Assembly (NCBI RefSeq): GCF_014201375.1
Contig: NZ_JACHDZ010000007.1
Location: forward strand, 115,277 to 179,276
Origin: Tunturiibacter empetritectus
Lineage (GTDB): Bacteria > Acidobacteriota > Terriglobia > Terriglobales > Acidobacteriaceae
Length of the DNA stretch: 64,000 nucleotides
Direction of reading: 5' to 3'
A program made the translations under genes and the position numbers. Below are positions 20,530 through 30,250 of the stretch, piece by piece (the stretch's first letter is position 1; each line of letters opens with the position of its first letter). The notes under the pieces were generated by a model, which was given only the letters and a program-made list of their open reading frames with translations, was not told the DNA's origin and did not search any database.

Positions 20530-23403
20530 ATGTCATTTCAACGCAGCTTTGCGCTTCTCATGTTGTTTGTCGTTACGCTTGCGGGTTCCGCAAGGGGTCA
20601 GGCCGGGCGCACGACACTCACCGGATCAATCACGGATGCCCAAGGCGGGGCGCTGCAGGGGGTTAAGGTGTCGCTCGATCCTGGTGGCGCGACCGCATTC
20701 ACCGACTCGACCGGGCAGTACACGCTGCTTGGCGTTGTCTCCGGCAAGTACACGGTGACTGCGGATTACTCGGGCTTTTCGACGTTTACCAAGACGGTGA
20801 CGGTGGTGGCGGGACAGGTGGCGCGGGTTGATGGTGCTCTGAAGATTGCGGCGAACCAGCAGAATGTTCAGGTGTACGCCGATCGTCAGGGTGGAGAGCT
20901 GGAGGCGATCAACCGGACGTTCAACGCAGACAACATCATCAACGTGCTGCCAGCCGATGTGATCACGAGCCTTCCGAATGCGAATATCGCCGATGCGCTG
21001 GGCCGGCTGCCGAGCGTGACGCTGGAGCGCGACGAAGGCGAGGGCAAGTATGTGCAGATTCGCGGCACGGAGCCGCGGTTGACGAACACGTCGATCGATG
21101 GAGTGAACATCGCGTCGGCGGAGACGGTGCGTCAGGTGAAGCTGGATATTATTCCGGCAGACCTGGTGGAGTCGGTGCAGATCAACAAGACGCTGCAGGC
21201 GAATATGCCGGGCGATGGGATCGGCGGCTCAGTCGATTTACGGACCAAGAGCGCGTCGGATGCTCCCACGATCTATCTCGATTCGACCGGCGGCTACACA
21301 CCGATCATCGGCGGACGGCCGGTGTATCAGTTTGATGGAACGCTGGGCAAGCGGTTCCTTGAGGGCAAGAAGCTTGGGGTGATCTTCTCGGGCTCGTATG
21401 ACTGGAATGGGCGCGGAATTAATGACGTGGAGCCGGGTCCGATTCTAGGATCGCCGGGAAATCCTGGCGGATATGATATTCGCGACTACCAGTACTATCG
21501 TTCGCGGGTGGGCTATGCGGGAACGGTGGACTATCGGTTCAGCGATACGTCGAATATTTATCTGAAGGGGCTCTACTCTCTTTTTCACAACTTCGGCAAT
21601 CGCTGGGACTATAACCCGACGACCTTCTTCACGCCGGACGGGGTTCCGGACGGGCAGGGCACAGTCTCTTTTGGAGCGGAGATCCGGCGTCCTGTGCAGG
21701 ACCTTGGGAGTCTTCAGCTTGGCGGGCGGCATGTGATCCGGCGCTCGCTGTTTGCCTGGGATCTGGAGAGTTCGGTTGGACGGACGCGCGATGAGGGCTA
21801 CTCGGATGCGACTTTCAATCCGACGACGACCTCGAACCTGAATGCGATTCAGTACCAGCTTGACGTCAGCAAACCGAAGACACCGAAGTTGACGACGCCT
21901 GGCGGGGTGAACATCTTCGATCCGACGCAGTATGAGTGGTTCGGGCAGAGGGTGGAGAACTATTACAACCCTGAGGTCGATCTGGGCTTTGGCGCTTCGC
22001 TGGCGACGAGCTATAACGCAGGGGGACATGCAGGCACCATTGAGTTTGGCGGCCGCTTCCGCAATGTGCATAAGTTCGCGAACAACGGAACGTTCTTCTT
22101 TATGCCACTTGCTGCTTCGGGCGACCCGTCGCTTCTGCTGACGAACTTCCTTGGACCGTTCACGGACTCGAACTACTACAGCGGAACCTACAGCTTCGGA
22201 CCGACGGCGTCGTATGACAAGATCAACGCCGCGCCGCAGGTGACGGATACGCGATTGAAGCCGAACGGTGAGTTGTTGAATCCTTCCGTGACCGGGCAGA
22301 ACTTCAACTTTATCGAGAAGGTGTCGGCCGGATACGTGATGAACACGATCGACCTGTCGAAGTTCCGGATCGTGGCTGGCTTGCGGTTTGAGAATACCAG
22401 CGAGAAAGATGCGGGCACGGTGGGGCTAACCGGAACGACGGTGCAGCCAACGACGAACGGATCGTATCTGGATGTGCTGCCGAGCGCCGCGGTACGGTAT
22501 TCCTTTACACCGACGATCGGACTGCGGGCGGTCTATGGCCGGGGGTTGTCGCGTCCTGACTTCTCTGACCTCACCTCGTTTGCAACGATCTCGCCGGGAG
22601 GGGTGCGCACTACCTCGAGCATCGGCAACCCGAATCTGAAGGCAGAGCATGCCGACAACTTCGACCTGCTCTACGAACAGAGCCTGGATCATGCAGGGCT
22701 GTTGCAGGCGGGTGTGTACTACAAGCGGCTGTCGGACCCGATCATTCCGGTTCAAACTACGCTTGCGGATGGAACGATTCAGACGCAGCCGCAGAACGCG
22801 GGCAGTGCGCACGTGTATGGCTTCGAGATCTCGTTTCAGCAGCACTTCACCTATCTGCCAGGGCTGCTGAATGGTCTGGGCTTGTCAGCCAACTATGGAT
22901 ACTCGGCCTCGCAGGTCACTTTTCCTGCGAAGACGACGCTTCCGGACGGCACGATCAGCTTCGACCGGACGGATCATCCGGATCTGCTGCGTCAGGCTCC
23001 GCATACATGGAATATCAGCCCCACTTATGACAAACGGCGTTTATCGGTGCGGCTGGGCTTGAGCTATAACGCTGCGAACATCTTTGCCTATAACTACACC
23101 GATACGAATGCCGCGGGTCCTGCAGTCTTTACGGGGGGCAACGCGGACGGCACCGGAAACTCCTTTCAGGGCGGGGGAATTCATGGGCCGCTCGGGGACA
23201 ACTACTTGTACGCGCATCTGCAGACCGACTTGCAGGGCACCTACAAGTTGGTGAAGGGTTTTACGGCGGTGGCTTACGGGCTGAACTTGAACAATGAGGT
23301 CTTCGGCTTCTATCAGGGAAATACGAACTCTCCGATTCAGCGGGAGTACTACAAGCCGACGTTTGGCGGAGGCCTCAGGTGGTCGCCGACTCACGAACGC
23401 TAG
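20530..23403 (+). CDS. TonB-dependent outer-membrane receptor
   Basis: A 957-residue outer-membrane importer. The signal peptide is MSFQRSFALLMLFVVTLAGS (about 1-24). A carboxypeptidase-regulatory-like domain at about 28-110 starts TLTGSITDAQGGALQGVKVS. The plug follows, with NIADALGRLPSVTLERDEGE and KYVQIRGTEPRLTNTSIDGV, then a long beta-barrel ending in GGGLRWSPTHER. The plug and barrel resemble the group of receptors that take up carbohydrates or other large substrates in proteobacteria and acidobacteria. AAGGAG five bases before the ATG supports the start. A 16-base-pair terminator follows. Confidence 0.93.
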   Translation: MSFQRSFALLMLFVVTLAGSARGQAGRTTLTGSITDAQGGALQGVKVSLDPGGATAFTDSTGQYTLLGVVSGKYTVTADYSGFSTFTKTVTVVAGQVARVDGALKIAANQQNVQVYADRQGGELEAINRTFNADNIINVLPADVITSLPNANIADALGRLPSVTLERDEGEGKYVQIRGTEPRLTNTSIDGVNIASAETVRQVKLDIIPADLVESVQINKTLQANMPGDGIGGSVDLRTKSASDAPTIYLDSTGGYTPIIGGRPVYQFDGTLGKRFLEGKKLGVIFSGSYDWNGRGINDVEPGPILGSPGNPGGYDIRDYQYYRSRVGYAGTVDYRFSDTSNIYLKGLYSLFHNFGNRWDYNPTTFFTPDGVPDGQGTVSFGAEIRRPVQDLGSLQLGGRHVIRRSLFAWDLESSVGRTRDEGYSDATFNPTTTSNLNAIQYQLDVSKPKTPKLTTPGGVNIFDPTQYEWFGQRVENYYNPEVDLGFGASLATSYNAGGHAGTIEFGGRFRNVHKFANNGTFFFMPLAASGDPSLLLTNFLGPFTDSNYYSGTYSFGPTASYDKINAAPQVTDTRLKPNGELLNPSVTGQNFNFIEKVSAGYVMNTIDLSKFRIVAGLRFENTSEKDAGTVGLTGTTVQPTTNGSYLDVLPSAAVRYSFTPTIGLRAVYGRGLSRPDFSDLTSFATISPGGVRTTSSIGNPNLKAEHADNFDLLYEQSLDHAGLLQAGVYYKRLSDPIIPVQTTLADGTIQTQPQNAGSAHVYGFEISFQQHFTYLPGLLNGLGLSANYGYSASQVTFPAKTTLPDGTISFDRTDHPDLLRQAPHTWNISPTYDKRRLSVRLGLSYNAANIFAYNYTDTNAAGPAVFTGGNADGTGNSFQGGGIHGPLGDNYLYAHLQTDLQGTYKLVKGFTAVAYGLNLNNEVFGFYQGNTNSPIQREYYKPTFGGGLRWSPTHER

Positions 23404-23428
23404 ACTGAAGCAGCATAACGATCGTTTC

Positions 23429-23482
23429 AAAGTGCGGGTGATGTGCCCATAATGTGTGGCGCATCGCCCGCACTCTTTCTTA
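23429..23482 (+). terminator. Intrinsic terminator after the TonB-dependent receptor
   Basis: Arms 23432-23447 and 23458-23473 form a stem of 16 pairs (two G-U), starting GTGCGGG and ending CCCGCAC, with a 10-base loop. A T-rich stretch TCTTTCTT follows and an A-tract precedes it. Confidence 0.8.
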
Positions 23483-23552
23483 ACCCTGCTTTACGATTCT
23501 GTTTTAGTCCTTGCGCCCCTTACGCAGGGTAGCTTCGCATTAGCATGGGAGG

Positions 23553-24731
23553 GTGAGCTATCGGTTTTCGGCGCGGACGGGTTGGGATGTGGGGGAGAGT
23601 GGGTTCGCGGCTGCGATTCGCGAGGCGCGGGCGGCGGGGCGGGAGCTGGTGGACCTGACGGTGTCGAACCCTACGGTGTGTGGATTTGATTATGACGCGG
23701 AGGCTGTTCTTGCGCCACTCGCGAGTCGAGAGGCTATGACGTACGATCCGGATCCGCGGGGGATGCGGTTTGCAAGAGAGGCGGTGGCGGGGTACTACGG
23801 GGGGCATGCGGCGGATGTTGATCCGGACAGCGTGGTGCTAACTACCAGTACGAGTGAGGGGTATGGGTATCTGTTTCGGCTGCTGTGCGACGCGGGCGAT
23901 GAGGTGCTGGTGGCGCAGCCGAGCTATCCGCTGTTCGATTTTCTGGCGGATCTGGAGGATGTGCGGCTGAGGCCTTACCCGTTGTTCTATGACTATGGAT
24001 GGTGGATCGACTTTGCGGAGCTCGAGCGCCGGATTGGGCCGCGGACCAAGGCTGTGGTTGTGGTGCATCCAAATAATCCGACGGGGCACACTACGGGGGC
24101 GGGGGAGCGGGCGCGGCTGGAGGAGATCTGTGCGCGGCATGGGTTGGCGCTGATTGTGGATGAGGTGTTTCTGGACTATCCGCTGGAGGAGGGGGTGAGG
24201 CTGGGGAGCTTTGCTGTGGGTCCGCACCCGGTGCTGACGTTTGTGCTGAGCGGGATGAGCAAGATTGCAGGGTTGCCGCAGATGAAGGTGGGATGGATCG
24301 TGGGGCTGGGGCCGGAGGGGGATCGACGGCGGGCGATGGAGCGGTTGGAGGTAGTTGCGGATACTTTTCTGTCAGTGAACGCGCCGATGCAGCGGGCGCT
24401 GCCGGTCTGGTTGGCACACAGGCGGGGGATTCAGGGGCAGATTCTGGAGCGGGTGAGGGGGAATCTGGGGCTGGCGGTTGGAGGTGGGGTTGAGGTGCTG
24501 AGGGTGGAGGCGGGATGGAGCGCGATTTTGCGGCTGCCTCAGGGGCTTGGTGAGGGCGATGTTGCGGGGTGGTTGTTACGGGAGGCGGGGGTGATCGTGC
24601 ATCCGGGGAGCTTCTACGGCATCAGCGAGACTGGGCGGTTGGTGGTCAGTCTGCTGGGGTCGGCGGAGGGGTTTGCGGAGGGGATTTCGAGGATCAAGAG
24701 GGTAACGGGGTGGAACCACGGTAGTTACTAG
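23553..24731 (+). CDS. PLP-dependent class I/II aminotransferase
   Basis: A 392-residue fold-type-I aminotransferase. It has the substrate/PLP segments LTVSNPTVCGFDYD, TTSTSEGYGYLFRLLCDAGD, the PNNPTG motif in VVVHPNNPTGHTT, the PLP-binding Asp in ALIVDEVFLDYP and the Schiff-base Lys in SGMSKIAGLPQMKVGW. The substrate is probably an alpha-amino acid such as alanine or aspartate, but specificity cannot be read. It starts at a GTG: an in-frame TAG at 23541 rules out earlier starts, and the GGGAGG is unusually close to the start codon. Confidence 0.92.
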   Translation: MSYRFSARTGWDVGESGFAAAIREARAAGRELVDLTVSNPTVCGFDYDAEAVLAPLASREAMTYDPDPRGMRFAREAVAGYYGGHAADVDPDSVVLTTSTSEGYGYLFRLLCDAGDEVLVAQPSYPLFDFLADLEDVRLRPYPLFYDYGWWIDFAELERRIGPRTKAVVVVHPNNPTGHTTGAGERARLEEICARHGLALIVDEVFLDYPLEEGVRLGSFAVGPHPVLTFVLSGMSKIAGLPQMKVGWIVGLGPEGDRRRAMERLEVVADTFLSVNAPMQRALPVWLAHRRGIQGQILERVRGNLGLAVGGGVEVLRVEAGWSAILRLPQGLGEGDVAGWLLREAGVIVHPGSFYGISETGRLVVSLLGSAEGFAEGISRIKRVTGWNHGSY

Positions 24732-24788
24732 TTCATGCGATGCGTGTAAAGCTGTACATTGTATATTTTATGTAAGTATCTGCTTGTA

Positions 24789-25418
24789 TTAGCTTTGAAG
24801 GAATGGGTTAGAGTCCCGCTCTTCGCCGATTGTGGTTATGGAGCCGTGCCCGGGGATGACGGTGACGTCGTCGGGCAGGGTGAGAAGACGGTCGTGGATG
24901 GAGGCTAGGAGCTTGCGGATGTCGCCGCCGGGGAGGTCGGTGCGGCCTACGGTGCCGGCGAAGAGGGTATCTCCGGCGAGGAGGAGAGATTGGGCGGGGA
25001 GATAGAGGCAGACACTACCTTCGGTGTGGCCGGGGGTGTGGAGGATGGAGCCGGTGAGGCCGGTGACGGCGATGAGTTTGCCCTCCTCGAGGGTGTCGTC
25101 AGGGGTGGGGACGGTGGGGGTGGGGATGCCGAGCCAGCCTGCTTGAATGTCCATCATCTTGACCAGAGGGAGGTCGTGCTGGTTGTAGAGGATGGGGGCT
25201 CCGGTGAGCTGCTTGAGGCGATGGGCTCCGGCGATGTGGTCGATGTGGGCGTGGGTGATGACGATTTTTTTGACAATGAGGTTGTGGGCGGCTAAGAGGG
25301 CCATGATTCGGGGAATATCATCGCCGGGATCGACGACGATGGCCTCGTGGGAGGTTTCGTCTCCGAGGATGGAGCAGTTGCATTGCAGCGGACCGACGGG
25401 GAGAATCTCGTGGATCAT
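24789..25418 (-). CDS. MBL-fold metallo-hydrolase (glyoxalase II-like)
   Basis: A 209-residue zinc hydrolase of the metallo-beta-lactamase fold. The metal motif is THAHIDHIAGAHRL (HxHxDH); further ligands are the His in HTPGHTEGSVCLYL, the Asp in LLAGDTLFAGTVGRTDLPGG and the last His in VTVIPGHGSITTIGEE. The short C-terminus fits the YcbL/GloB-like group of thioester hydrolases. I took the start MIHEILPVGPLQCNCSI at 25418; the frame is open to 25487, but the upstream part lacks family character. Confidence 0.9.
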   Translation of the reverse strand: MIHEILPVGPLQCNCSILGDETSHEAIVVDPGDDIPRIMALLAAHNLIVKKIVITHAHIDHIAGAHRLKQLTGAPILYNQHDLPLVKMMDIQAGWLGIPTPTVPTPDDTLEEGKLIAVTGLTGSILHTPGHTEGSVCLYLPAQSLLLAGDTLFAGTVGRTDLPGGDIRKLLASIHDRLLTLPDDVTVIPGHGSITTIGEERDSNPFLQS

Positions 25419-25475
25419 GGTGTTTGAGCCTTCAGCGGGAGCTTTGGGACTAAAAGATGCGCAAGACTGGGAACT

Positions 25476-25503
25476 AAAAATGCGCAAGCCCGAGGCCTGC
25501 GCA
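25476..25503 (-). terminator. Intrinsic terminator downstream of secG
   Basis: Read on the minus strand, TGCGCAGGCC (25503-25494) pairs with GGCTTGCGCA (25490-25481) around a short loop with one mismatch, followed by TTTTT (25480-25476). It lies 18 bases after the secG stop. Confidence 0.75.
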
Positions 25504-25521
25504 TCTCTGAAGGTCTAAGAG

Positions 25522-25821
25522 CTACTTCTTGGCGGGTGTCGTCTGGCTGGTGGGGTGGGCGGTGCCGGAGAGGACGGAGTGGTCGCCGCTGGCGCGCGAG
25601 AGCAGGATGGTAAGGCCGATGGAAGTGAGCATGAAGACGATCGCCGAGTAGGTGGTGAGTTTGGTGAGGAGATTGGCTGCGCCGCGCGGGCCAAAGGCGG
25701 TCTGCGATCCCTGGCCACCGAAGGCGCCGGCGAGGTCGGCGGACTTGCCCTGCTGCAGGAGGACTACGCCAATGAGAAAGAGACAGACGATAACGTGAAT
25801 GATGACGAGAAGAATAACCAT
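25522..25821 (-). CDS. secG: Preprotein translocase subunit SecG
   Basis: A 99-residue inner-membrane subunit of SecYEG. It has two transmembrane helices (about 3-23 and 56-76) joined by the conserved loop [20 protein letters not shown] and [17 protein letters not shown] Thr/Pro/Lys tail ends the protein. It is followed by its own terminator and stands apart from other sec genes. Confidence 0.95.
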   Translation of the reverse strand: MVILLVIIHVIVCLFLIGVVLLQQGKSADLAGAFGGQGSQTAFGPRGAANLLTKLTTYSAIVFMLTSIGLTILLSRASGDHSVLSGTAHPTSQTTPAKK

Positions 25822-26072
25822 CGGAGCTGCTTGCTACCTCTTGGGGCCGGAGAGTGTCTCCAGAGAATGTTTGGGGTCGGTGTGGGAGTCCCCGCGCCTT
25901 ACGGCGTTCGCACCTAAACCTAAAACCTAGTGTATCACCGGGTATCTAGGAAGTCCCAGCGGTGCTGGCCTCGAAAAAGACTGGTGGAAAGGGATGAGCG
26001 GTTTGGGCAGAACGGAGTTCGTCGGGATCCTTCCCCTTCGACTTCGCTCAACAACAAAGGCCGGATGCGGAC

Positions 26073-26903
26073 CTAGGCGGTTTTGATGATTGCGATTTTG
26101 TTGGAGGATGCGGGATGGGTGGGGCGATTTTGTACCGGGGGGTGGTGCACGTCGCGAGGGGTGAGGGCGTAGAGGACCGCCTCCATGCGATTGGATACGC
26201 CGAGCTTGTCGTAGATGCGAAAGAGGTGGTTTTTGATCGTGTGTTCGCTGAGCTTAAGGACGGTGGCCAACTCGGAGTTGCTGAGGCCGTCCGAGAGAAG
26301 GTGCAGAACCTGCTGCTCGCGGGTGGTGAGCAGAGGCTTGCCGTGGCGGTCGATGACATTGGTTGACCTGGGGTGCGAGAGGGAGGAGACCAAGTGGGCG
26401 AGCAGCTCGTTCTTTGCCCAGATCTGCCCCTGGTGAACGCATCGGATGCACTTGCAGAGGAGCTCAAAGCGCAGGTCGGCGCTGCCGAAGATCCCTTTGG
26501 CTCCGGCACGAAATAAGGAGATGACTTCGGCGTAGTCTGGATCCTGCGTGAGGACGACGACGCGGGCATCTTTGTAGAACTCGGGAAGGGATTGAAGGAT
26601 GGAGACGGCGCCGTGCGTGTTCTCTATCCTGGACTCCATCCGGGAAGAGCCGAGGAGGATGACGTCGACCGGGAGTGGCCTGGCCGCATTGAGGAGATGC
26701 TGGACGTCATTGACCGGGGCAATGATCTGGATGTCGGGAACGGCTTCAAAGGCGTTCTGCAACAGTTCGCAGAGCATGATTGGCAGGTTTGCCACAATCA
26801 CTTTGATGACGTTCGGGGAGGTGCTTTCTTCAGTAACTCGCTTCATGAGTCTCTCCAGCACTGAGGTTGGCCGCTCGATTGAGAAGATCTTCTCGGTATC
26901 CAA
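26073..26903 (-). CDS. LuxR-type DNA-binding regulator with an atypical receiver domain
   Basis: A 276-residue NarL/FixJ-type architecture. Residues 30-150 have the receiver layout, but the acidic pocket reads VIVANLPIM instead of VxxxDDH, and the phospho-acceptor position reads VDVILLGSSRM, with Gly for Asp. The Lys region reads GAKGIFGSAD. Residues 190-250 are a clear LuxR HTH: LTTREQQVLHLLSDGLSNSE and LATVLKLSEHTIKNHLFRIY. It probably works without phosphorylation. The TTG start at 26903 has GGAG six bases upstream. It lies next to the UDP-sugar genes and might control them; that is only proximity. Confidence 0.85.
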   Translation of the reverse strand: MDTEKIFSIERPTSVLERLMKRVTEESTSPNVIKVIVANLPIMLCELLQNAFEAVPDIQIIAPVNDVQHLLNAARPLPVDVILLGSSRMESRIENTHGAVSILQSLPEFYKDARVVVLTQDPDYAEVISLFRAGAKGIFGSADLRFELLCKCIRCVHQGQIWAKNELLAHLVSSLSHPRSTNVIDRHGKPLLTTREQQVLHLLSDGLSNSELATVLKLSEHTIKNHLFRIYDKLGVSNRMEAVLYALTPRDVHHPPVQNRPTHPASSNKIAIIKTA

Positions 26904-27097
26904 AATGATCTCCAGACGAAAAAAATACAGGATCTGCTGTATTCAATTTTGAGGTAAGTGCTCATTGAGCGTCGCTTACGGCGACTCAATTACTCGAGAA
27001 ATTAACATTGGAACTAGAGCACTACTTCCGCACAACAGATCTAAGTTCTTTCTCTTGCACAGAGCCTTCCTGCTCGCTTTTGCATGAGAACAACTTC

Positions 27098-28063
27098 TCA
27101 GGCCTGCGAGTTTTGAACCAGCCCAGTTTCGGCGTGCTCCTGGAAGTAGGCTAAGGACATCTCGAGTCCCTGACGCAGTTGGATCTTCGGGGTCCATCCG
27201 AGAAGGCTGATAGCCTTACTGATGTCCGGCCTGCGGCGGGTGGGATCGTCCTGGGGGAGCGGTTTGAAGACGATCTTCTGGTCCGATCCGATGAGCTTGA
27301 GGATCTCTTCGGCACAACTGAGGATGGTCCACTCCTCGGGATTGCCTATGTTGACGGGAAGATGCTCGCTGGAGTCTGCGAGGGCGAGGATGCCTGCGAT
27401 CAGATCGGAGACGTAGCAGAAGCTTCTGGTCTGCATGCCGTCGCCGTAGATGGTGAGCGGTTCGCCGCGCAGGGCCTGGGACATGAGGTTGGAGATGACG
27501 CGGCCATCGTTGATCTGTAACCGTGGTCCGTACGTATTGAAGATGCGCACGAGGTGGGTGTTGACGCGATGATAGCGGTGATAGGCCATGACGGCGGCCT
27601 CAGAGAATCTCTTGGCTTCGTCGTAGACCGAGCGCGGGCCGATGGGATTGACGTGTCCCCAGTAGGTCTCGGTTTGAGGATGAACCTCGGGGTCGCCGTA
27701 GCACTCGGAGGTAGAGGCGTGGAGGTAGCCGGCGTGATACTTCTTTGCAATTTCGAGGGTGTTGATGGTTCCGGCCGAGCCGACAAGCAGGGTTTCCACG
27801 CCGAGGCGGGCGTAGTCCAAAGGGCTTGCGGGGGAGGCGAAGTTGAAGATGTAGTCGACTTTGCCTGGGTCGAAGGGCTGGCAGATATCGCGGCGCTCGA
27901 AGTCGAAGCGGGACTCGTTGCGCAGGTGAGCGAGGTTGGCCGAGTTGCCTGTGCTCAGGTTGTCGACGCCGAGGACGGTGTTTCCCGCGTGCAGCAGGGA
28001 GTCGCACAGGTGTGAACCGAGAAAGCCTGCTGCTCCTGTTACAAGAACTCTTTTGGCGTTCAT
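27098..28063 (-). CDS. NAD-dependent UDP-glucuronate decarboxylase (UDP-xylose synthase) family
   Basis: A 321-residue short-chain dehydrogenase-type sugar nucleotide enzyme. Visible are the NAD motif [37 protein letters not shown], the [14 protein letters not shown] and [17 protein letters not shown] segments (catalytic Tyr and Lys in YDEAK), IFNTYGPR and [10 protein letters not shown]. The SPASP and GDP-HPQ features fit UDP-xylose synthase better than UDP-glucose epimerase. It lies 111 bases downstream of the UDP-glucose dehydrogenase gene, whose product UDP-glucuronate is its expected substrate. Confidence 0.88.
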   Translation of the reverse strand: MNAKRVLVTGAAGFLGSHLCDSLLHAGNTVLGVDNLSTGNSANLAHLRNESRFDFERRDICQPFDPGKVDYIFNFASPASPLDYARLGVETLLVGSAGTINTLEIAKKYHAGYLHASTSECYGDPEVHPQTETYWGHVNPIGPRSVYDEAKRFSEAAVMAYHRYHRVNTHLVRIFNTYGPRLQINDGRVISNLMSQALRGEPLTIYGDGMQTRSFCYVSDLIAGILALADSSEHLPVNIGNPEEWTILSCAEEILKLIGSDQKIVFKPLPQDDPTRRRPDISKAISLLGWTPKIQLRQGLEMSLAYFQEHAETGLVQNSQA

Positions 28064-28174
28064 ATCTCCCTCAGATCTCCTTCAGATGCGAGGCCCGGTG
28101 GCTGCCTGAGGGAGACCAACCGGATCGCGCACAAGATATTTCAATACATCGGAACGACGACTTGGCTAAAATCC

Positions 28175-29593
28175 TTATCGAGAGCGAGACGCGACGGCTG
28201 CGAGCTCCTCGGTGTGATGTCGTGTGGGCCTGCCTACGCTGAAATAAGTAATCTCATTTTCCAGCATCAGTTCTGGGTCATAGAGATTGCGGCCATCGAG
28301 GATGATGGGAAAGCGCATTGTCGCGCTGAGACGCTGAAGATCGAGACGGGCAAACTCCGACCAATCCGTGAGGATCAGGAGGGCGTCTACATCGTTCGAA
28401 GCGTCGTAGGGGTCGGAGGCGTATTGAATCTCCGGTCCCTCAGGGAGTATCTGTTGCGCGCGTTGCATGGCGGCGGGATCGAAGGCGCGGATGGAGCAAC
28501 CCTCCTCAATCAACATTCGGACCAGATCTATCGCGGGAGAGTCGCGTATGTCGTCGGTTCCGCCTTTGAAGGCGAGGCCGAGGACACCGAGCTTTTTGCC
28601 GCGGAGCGTCCAGAGCGCGGAACGGACCTTGCTGAGAAATCGGCGCTTCTGATCGGCATTGATGTTTTCGACTTCGGTGAGGAGAGCAAAGTTGACTCCG
28701 AGTTGCTCGGCGACGGAGCGGAAGGCAGCGACATCCTTCGGGAAGCAGGATCCACCATAGCCGATGCCGGGCCGCAGAAATCTTGGACCGATGCGGCTGT
28801 CGAGGCCCATGCCCTGGGCTACCTGTTCGACGTCGGCGTCTGCGGCCTCGCAGAGATTGGAGACGGCGTTGATGAAGGAGATCTTGAGGGCGAGGAAGGC
28901 GTTGGAGGCATGCTTGATGATCTCGGCGCTCTTGGTGGAGGTGCGCAGCAGAGGCGGTGGAGTGTCGTGATTGCAGGAGCCGTCGATCGCTCCTGCCTTG
29001 GCGTAGTACCTGCCCGTGGTCAAGGGCTCGTAGATCTTCGACATGATCTCGGCGGCGCGGTCGCTATCGGTTCCTACTACGATTCTATCGGGATGGAGGA
29101 AGTCGGCGACGGCCGTTCCTTCGCGCAGGAACTCGGGGTTGGAGACGACATCGAACATCTCCCGCGAGACACCGTTGCGCTCCATGACCCTGCGGATCCA
29201 TTCGTTGGTGTAGACGGGAACTGTGCTCTTTTCGGCGATGACTTTATAGGTGGTGATCGAACGCGCAATCTCACTGGCGACGGCTTCGACGTAGGACAGG
29301 TCGGCATCTCCTGTCTCGCTCTGAGGAGTGCCCACTGCGATGAAGATGGCCTGGGCTTCGCGCGTGGCGGCGGAGAGGTCAGTGGTAAAACGCACCCTGG
29401 CGTTGCGATACCGCTGGAGAAGCTCAGGCAGATACTTCTCGTGAATCAAGCTCTCTCCCGCTTGCAAGGCGGACACTTTTTTCTGGTCATTGTCCACGCA
29501 TACGACGCTGTGACCCATCTCTGCAAAACAAACAGCAGCTACTAATCCGACATAGCCGGAACCGACGACTGCAATGTGAATCGAATCACTCAT
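28175..29593 (-). CDS. ugd: UDP-glucose 6-dehydrogenase
   Basis: A 472-residue enzyme that oxidises UDP-glucose to UDP-glucuronate with two NAD. The N-terminal Rossmann fold is IHIAVVGSGYVGLVAAVCFAE. The middle domain has ASNAFLALKISFINAVSNLC, and the catalytic Cys lies in PGIGYGGSCFPKDVAAF. The C-terminal domain has LGVLGLAFKGGTDDIRDSPA. I start at the ATG at 29593 (MSDSIHIAV), which has GGGAG just upstream; the frame is open to 29968, but that part has no family character. It probably forms a unit with the UDP-xylose synthase gene. Confidence 0.95.
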   Translation of the reverse strand: MSDSIHIAVVGSGYVGLVAAVCFAEMGHSVVCVDNDQKKVSALQAGESLIHEKYLPELLQRYRNARVRFTTDLSAATREAQAIFIAVGTPQSETGDADLSYVEAVASEIARSITTYKVIAEKSTVPVYTNEWIRRVMERNGVSREMFDVVSNPEFLREGTAVADFLHPDRIVVGTDSDRAAEIMSKIYEPLTTGRYYAKAGAIDGSCNHDTPPPLLRTSTKSAEIIKHASNAFLALKISFINAVSNLCEAADADVEQVAQGMGLDSRIGPRFLRPGIGYGGSCFPKDVAAFRSVAEQLGVNFALLTEVENINADQKRRFLSKVRSALWTLRGKKLGVLGLAFKGGTDDIRDSPAIDLVRMLIEEGCSIRAFDPAAMQRAQQILPEGPEIQYASDPYDASNDVDALLILTDWSEFARLDLQRLSATMRFPIILDGRNLYDPELMLENEITYFSVGRPTRHHTEELAAVASRSR

Positions 29594-30250
29594 AGGGTCT
29601 CCCAGTGTCTTATTTTTTATGTGCGAGATCGAGATTGGCGAATGGCCGCTCGCGTCTTGCCTTGGTATAGAAACTTGGTTTCTACAGGTAGTGTGCCCCC
29701 CATTAGGACGATCAAAATCGAGAACGAGTTGGCTTGATCGTGGCGATATCTTAGATATCGAAAATAGATTTCGAGGAACCCTTTGACAATATTCACCAGA
29801 TCCTGGCTTTGCCCGAGAGAACCGTTTGGAGCTCATGGGGAAGAGGTGGTGGAAGTGCAGGAGCAATTTTGTAGGTACGTCTATGGATGAGTCCCTCCAG
29901 CATGGGCGGGTGTCGTTGATAAGAATTTTCTCAGGCTCGATGTCGCGCTGCACCAGAAAAATGCTCAAGTCTCCTTATACCGCAGGTTGCGGTGTGGACG
30001 CCATTCTTATTTTGTCCACAGGTATCGTCTTCGTGACAAGTCGGAGACACGACGGCGACGTTTCGATAGAAGAATTCACGGTTTTGCAAAATCGCATCGT
30101 CTCGTGTGAGAAATGCTTCTCGGGTATTTTTCATCATTGCTTGCTGGGGCTGGGACAGGTTACTCTGGGACCTGCCACATTCGGGCTTAACTTGTTGCTC
30201 AACGGTTCCACCAACCTTGCGAGAAGGCACTTTCAGAAGGGGCTTCCCCA
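29594..30250. promoter_or_regulatory. Long intergenic region with three nested or adjacent dyads
   Basis: No gene is supported in these 657 bases between the divergent ugd and sugar-transferase genes. Three short perfect inverted repeats lie close together: 29668-29684 (TAGAAAC, ttg, GTTTCTA), 29709-29740 (CGATCAA and TTGATCG, 18 apart) and 29744-29760 (CGATATC, tta, GATATCG). They could be operators controlling the capsule or exopolysaccharide genes. The weak open frames here (for example 29826-30254) have no protein-like features. Confidence 0.45.

Noticed and set aside
29594..29968. N-terminal extension of the UDP-glucose dehydrogenase frame
   Set aside because: The family N-terminus and a good ribosome-binding site are at 29593; the extension is open by chance.
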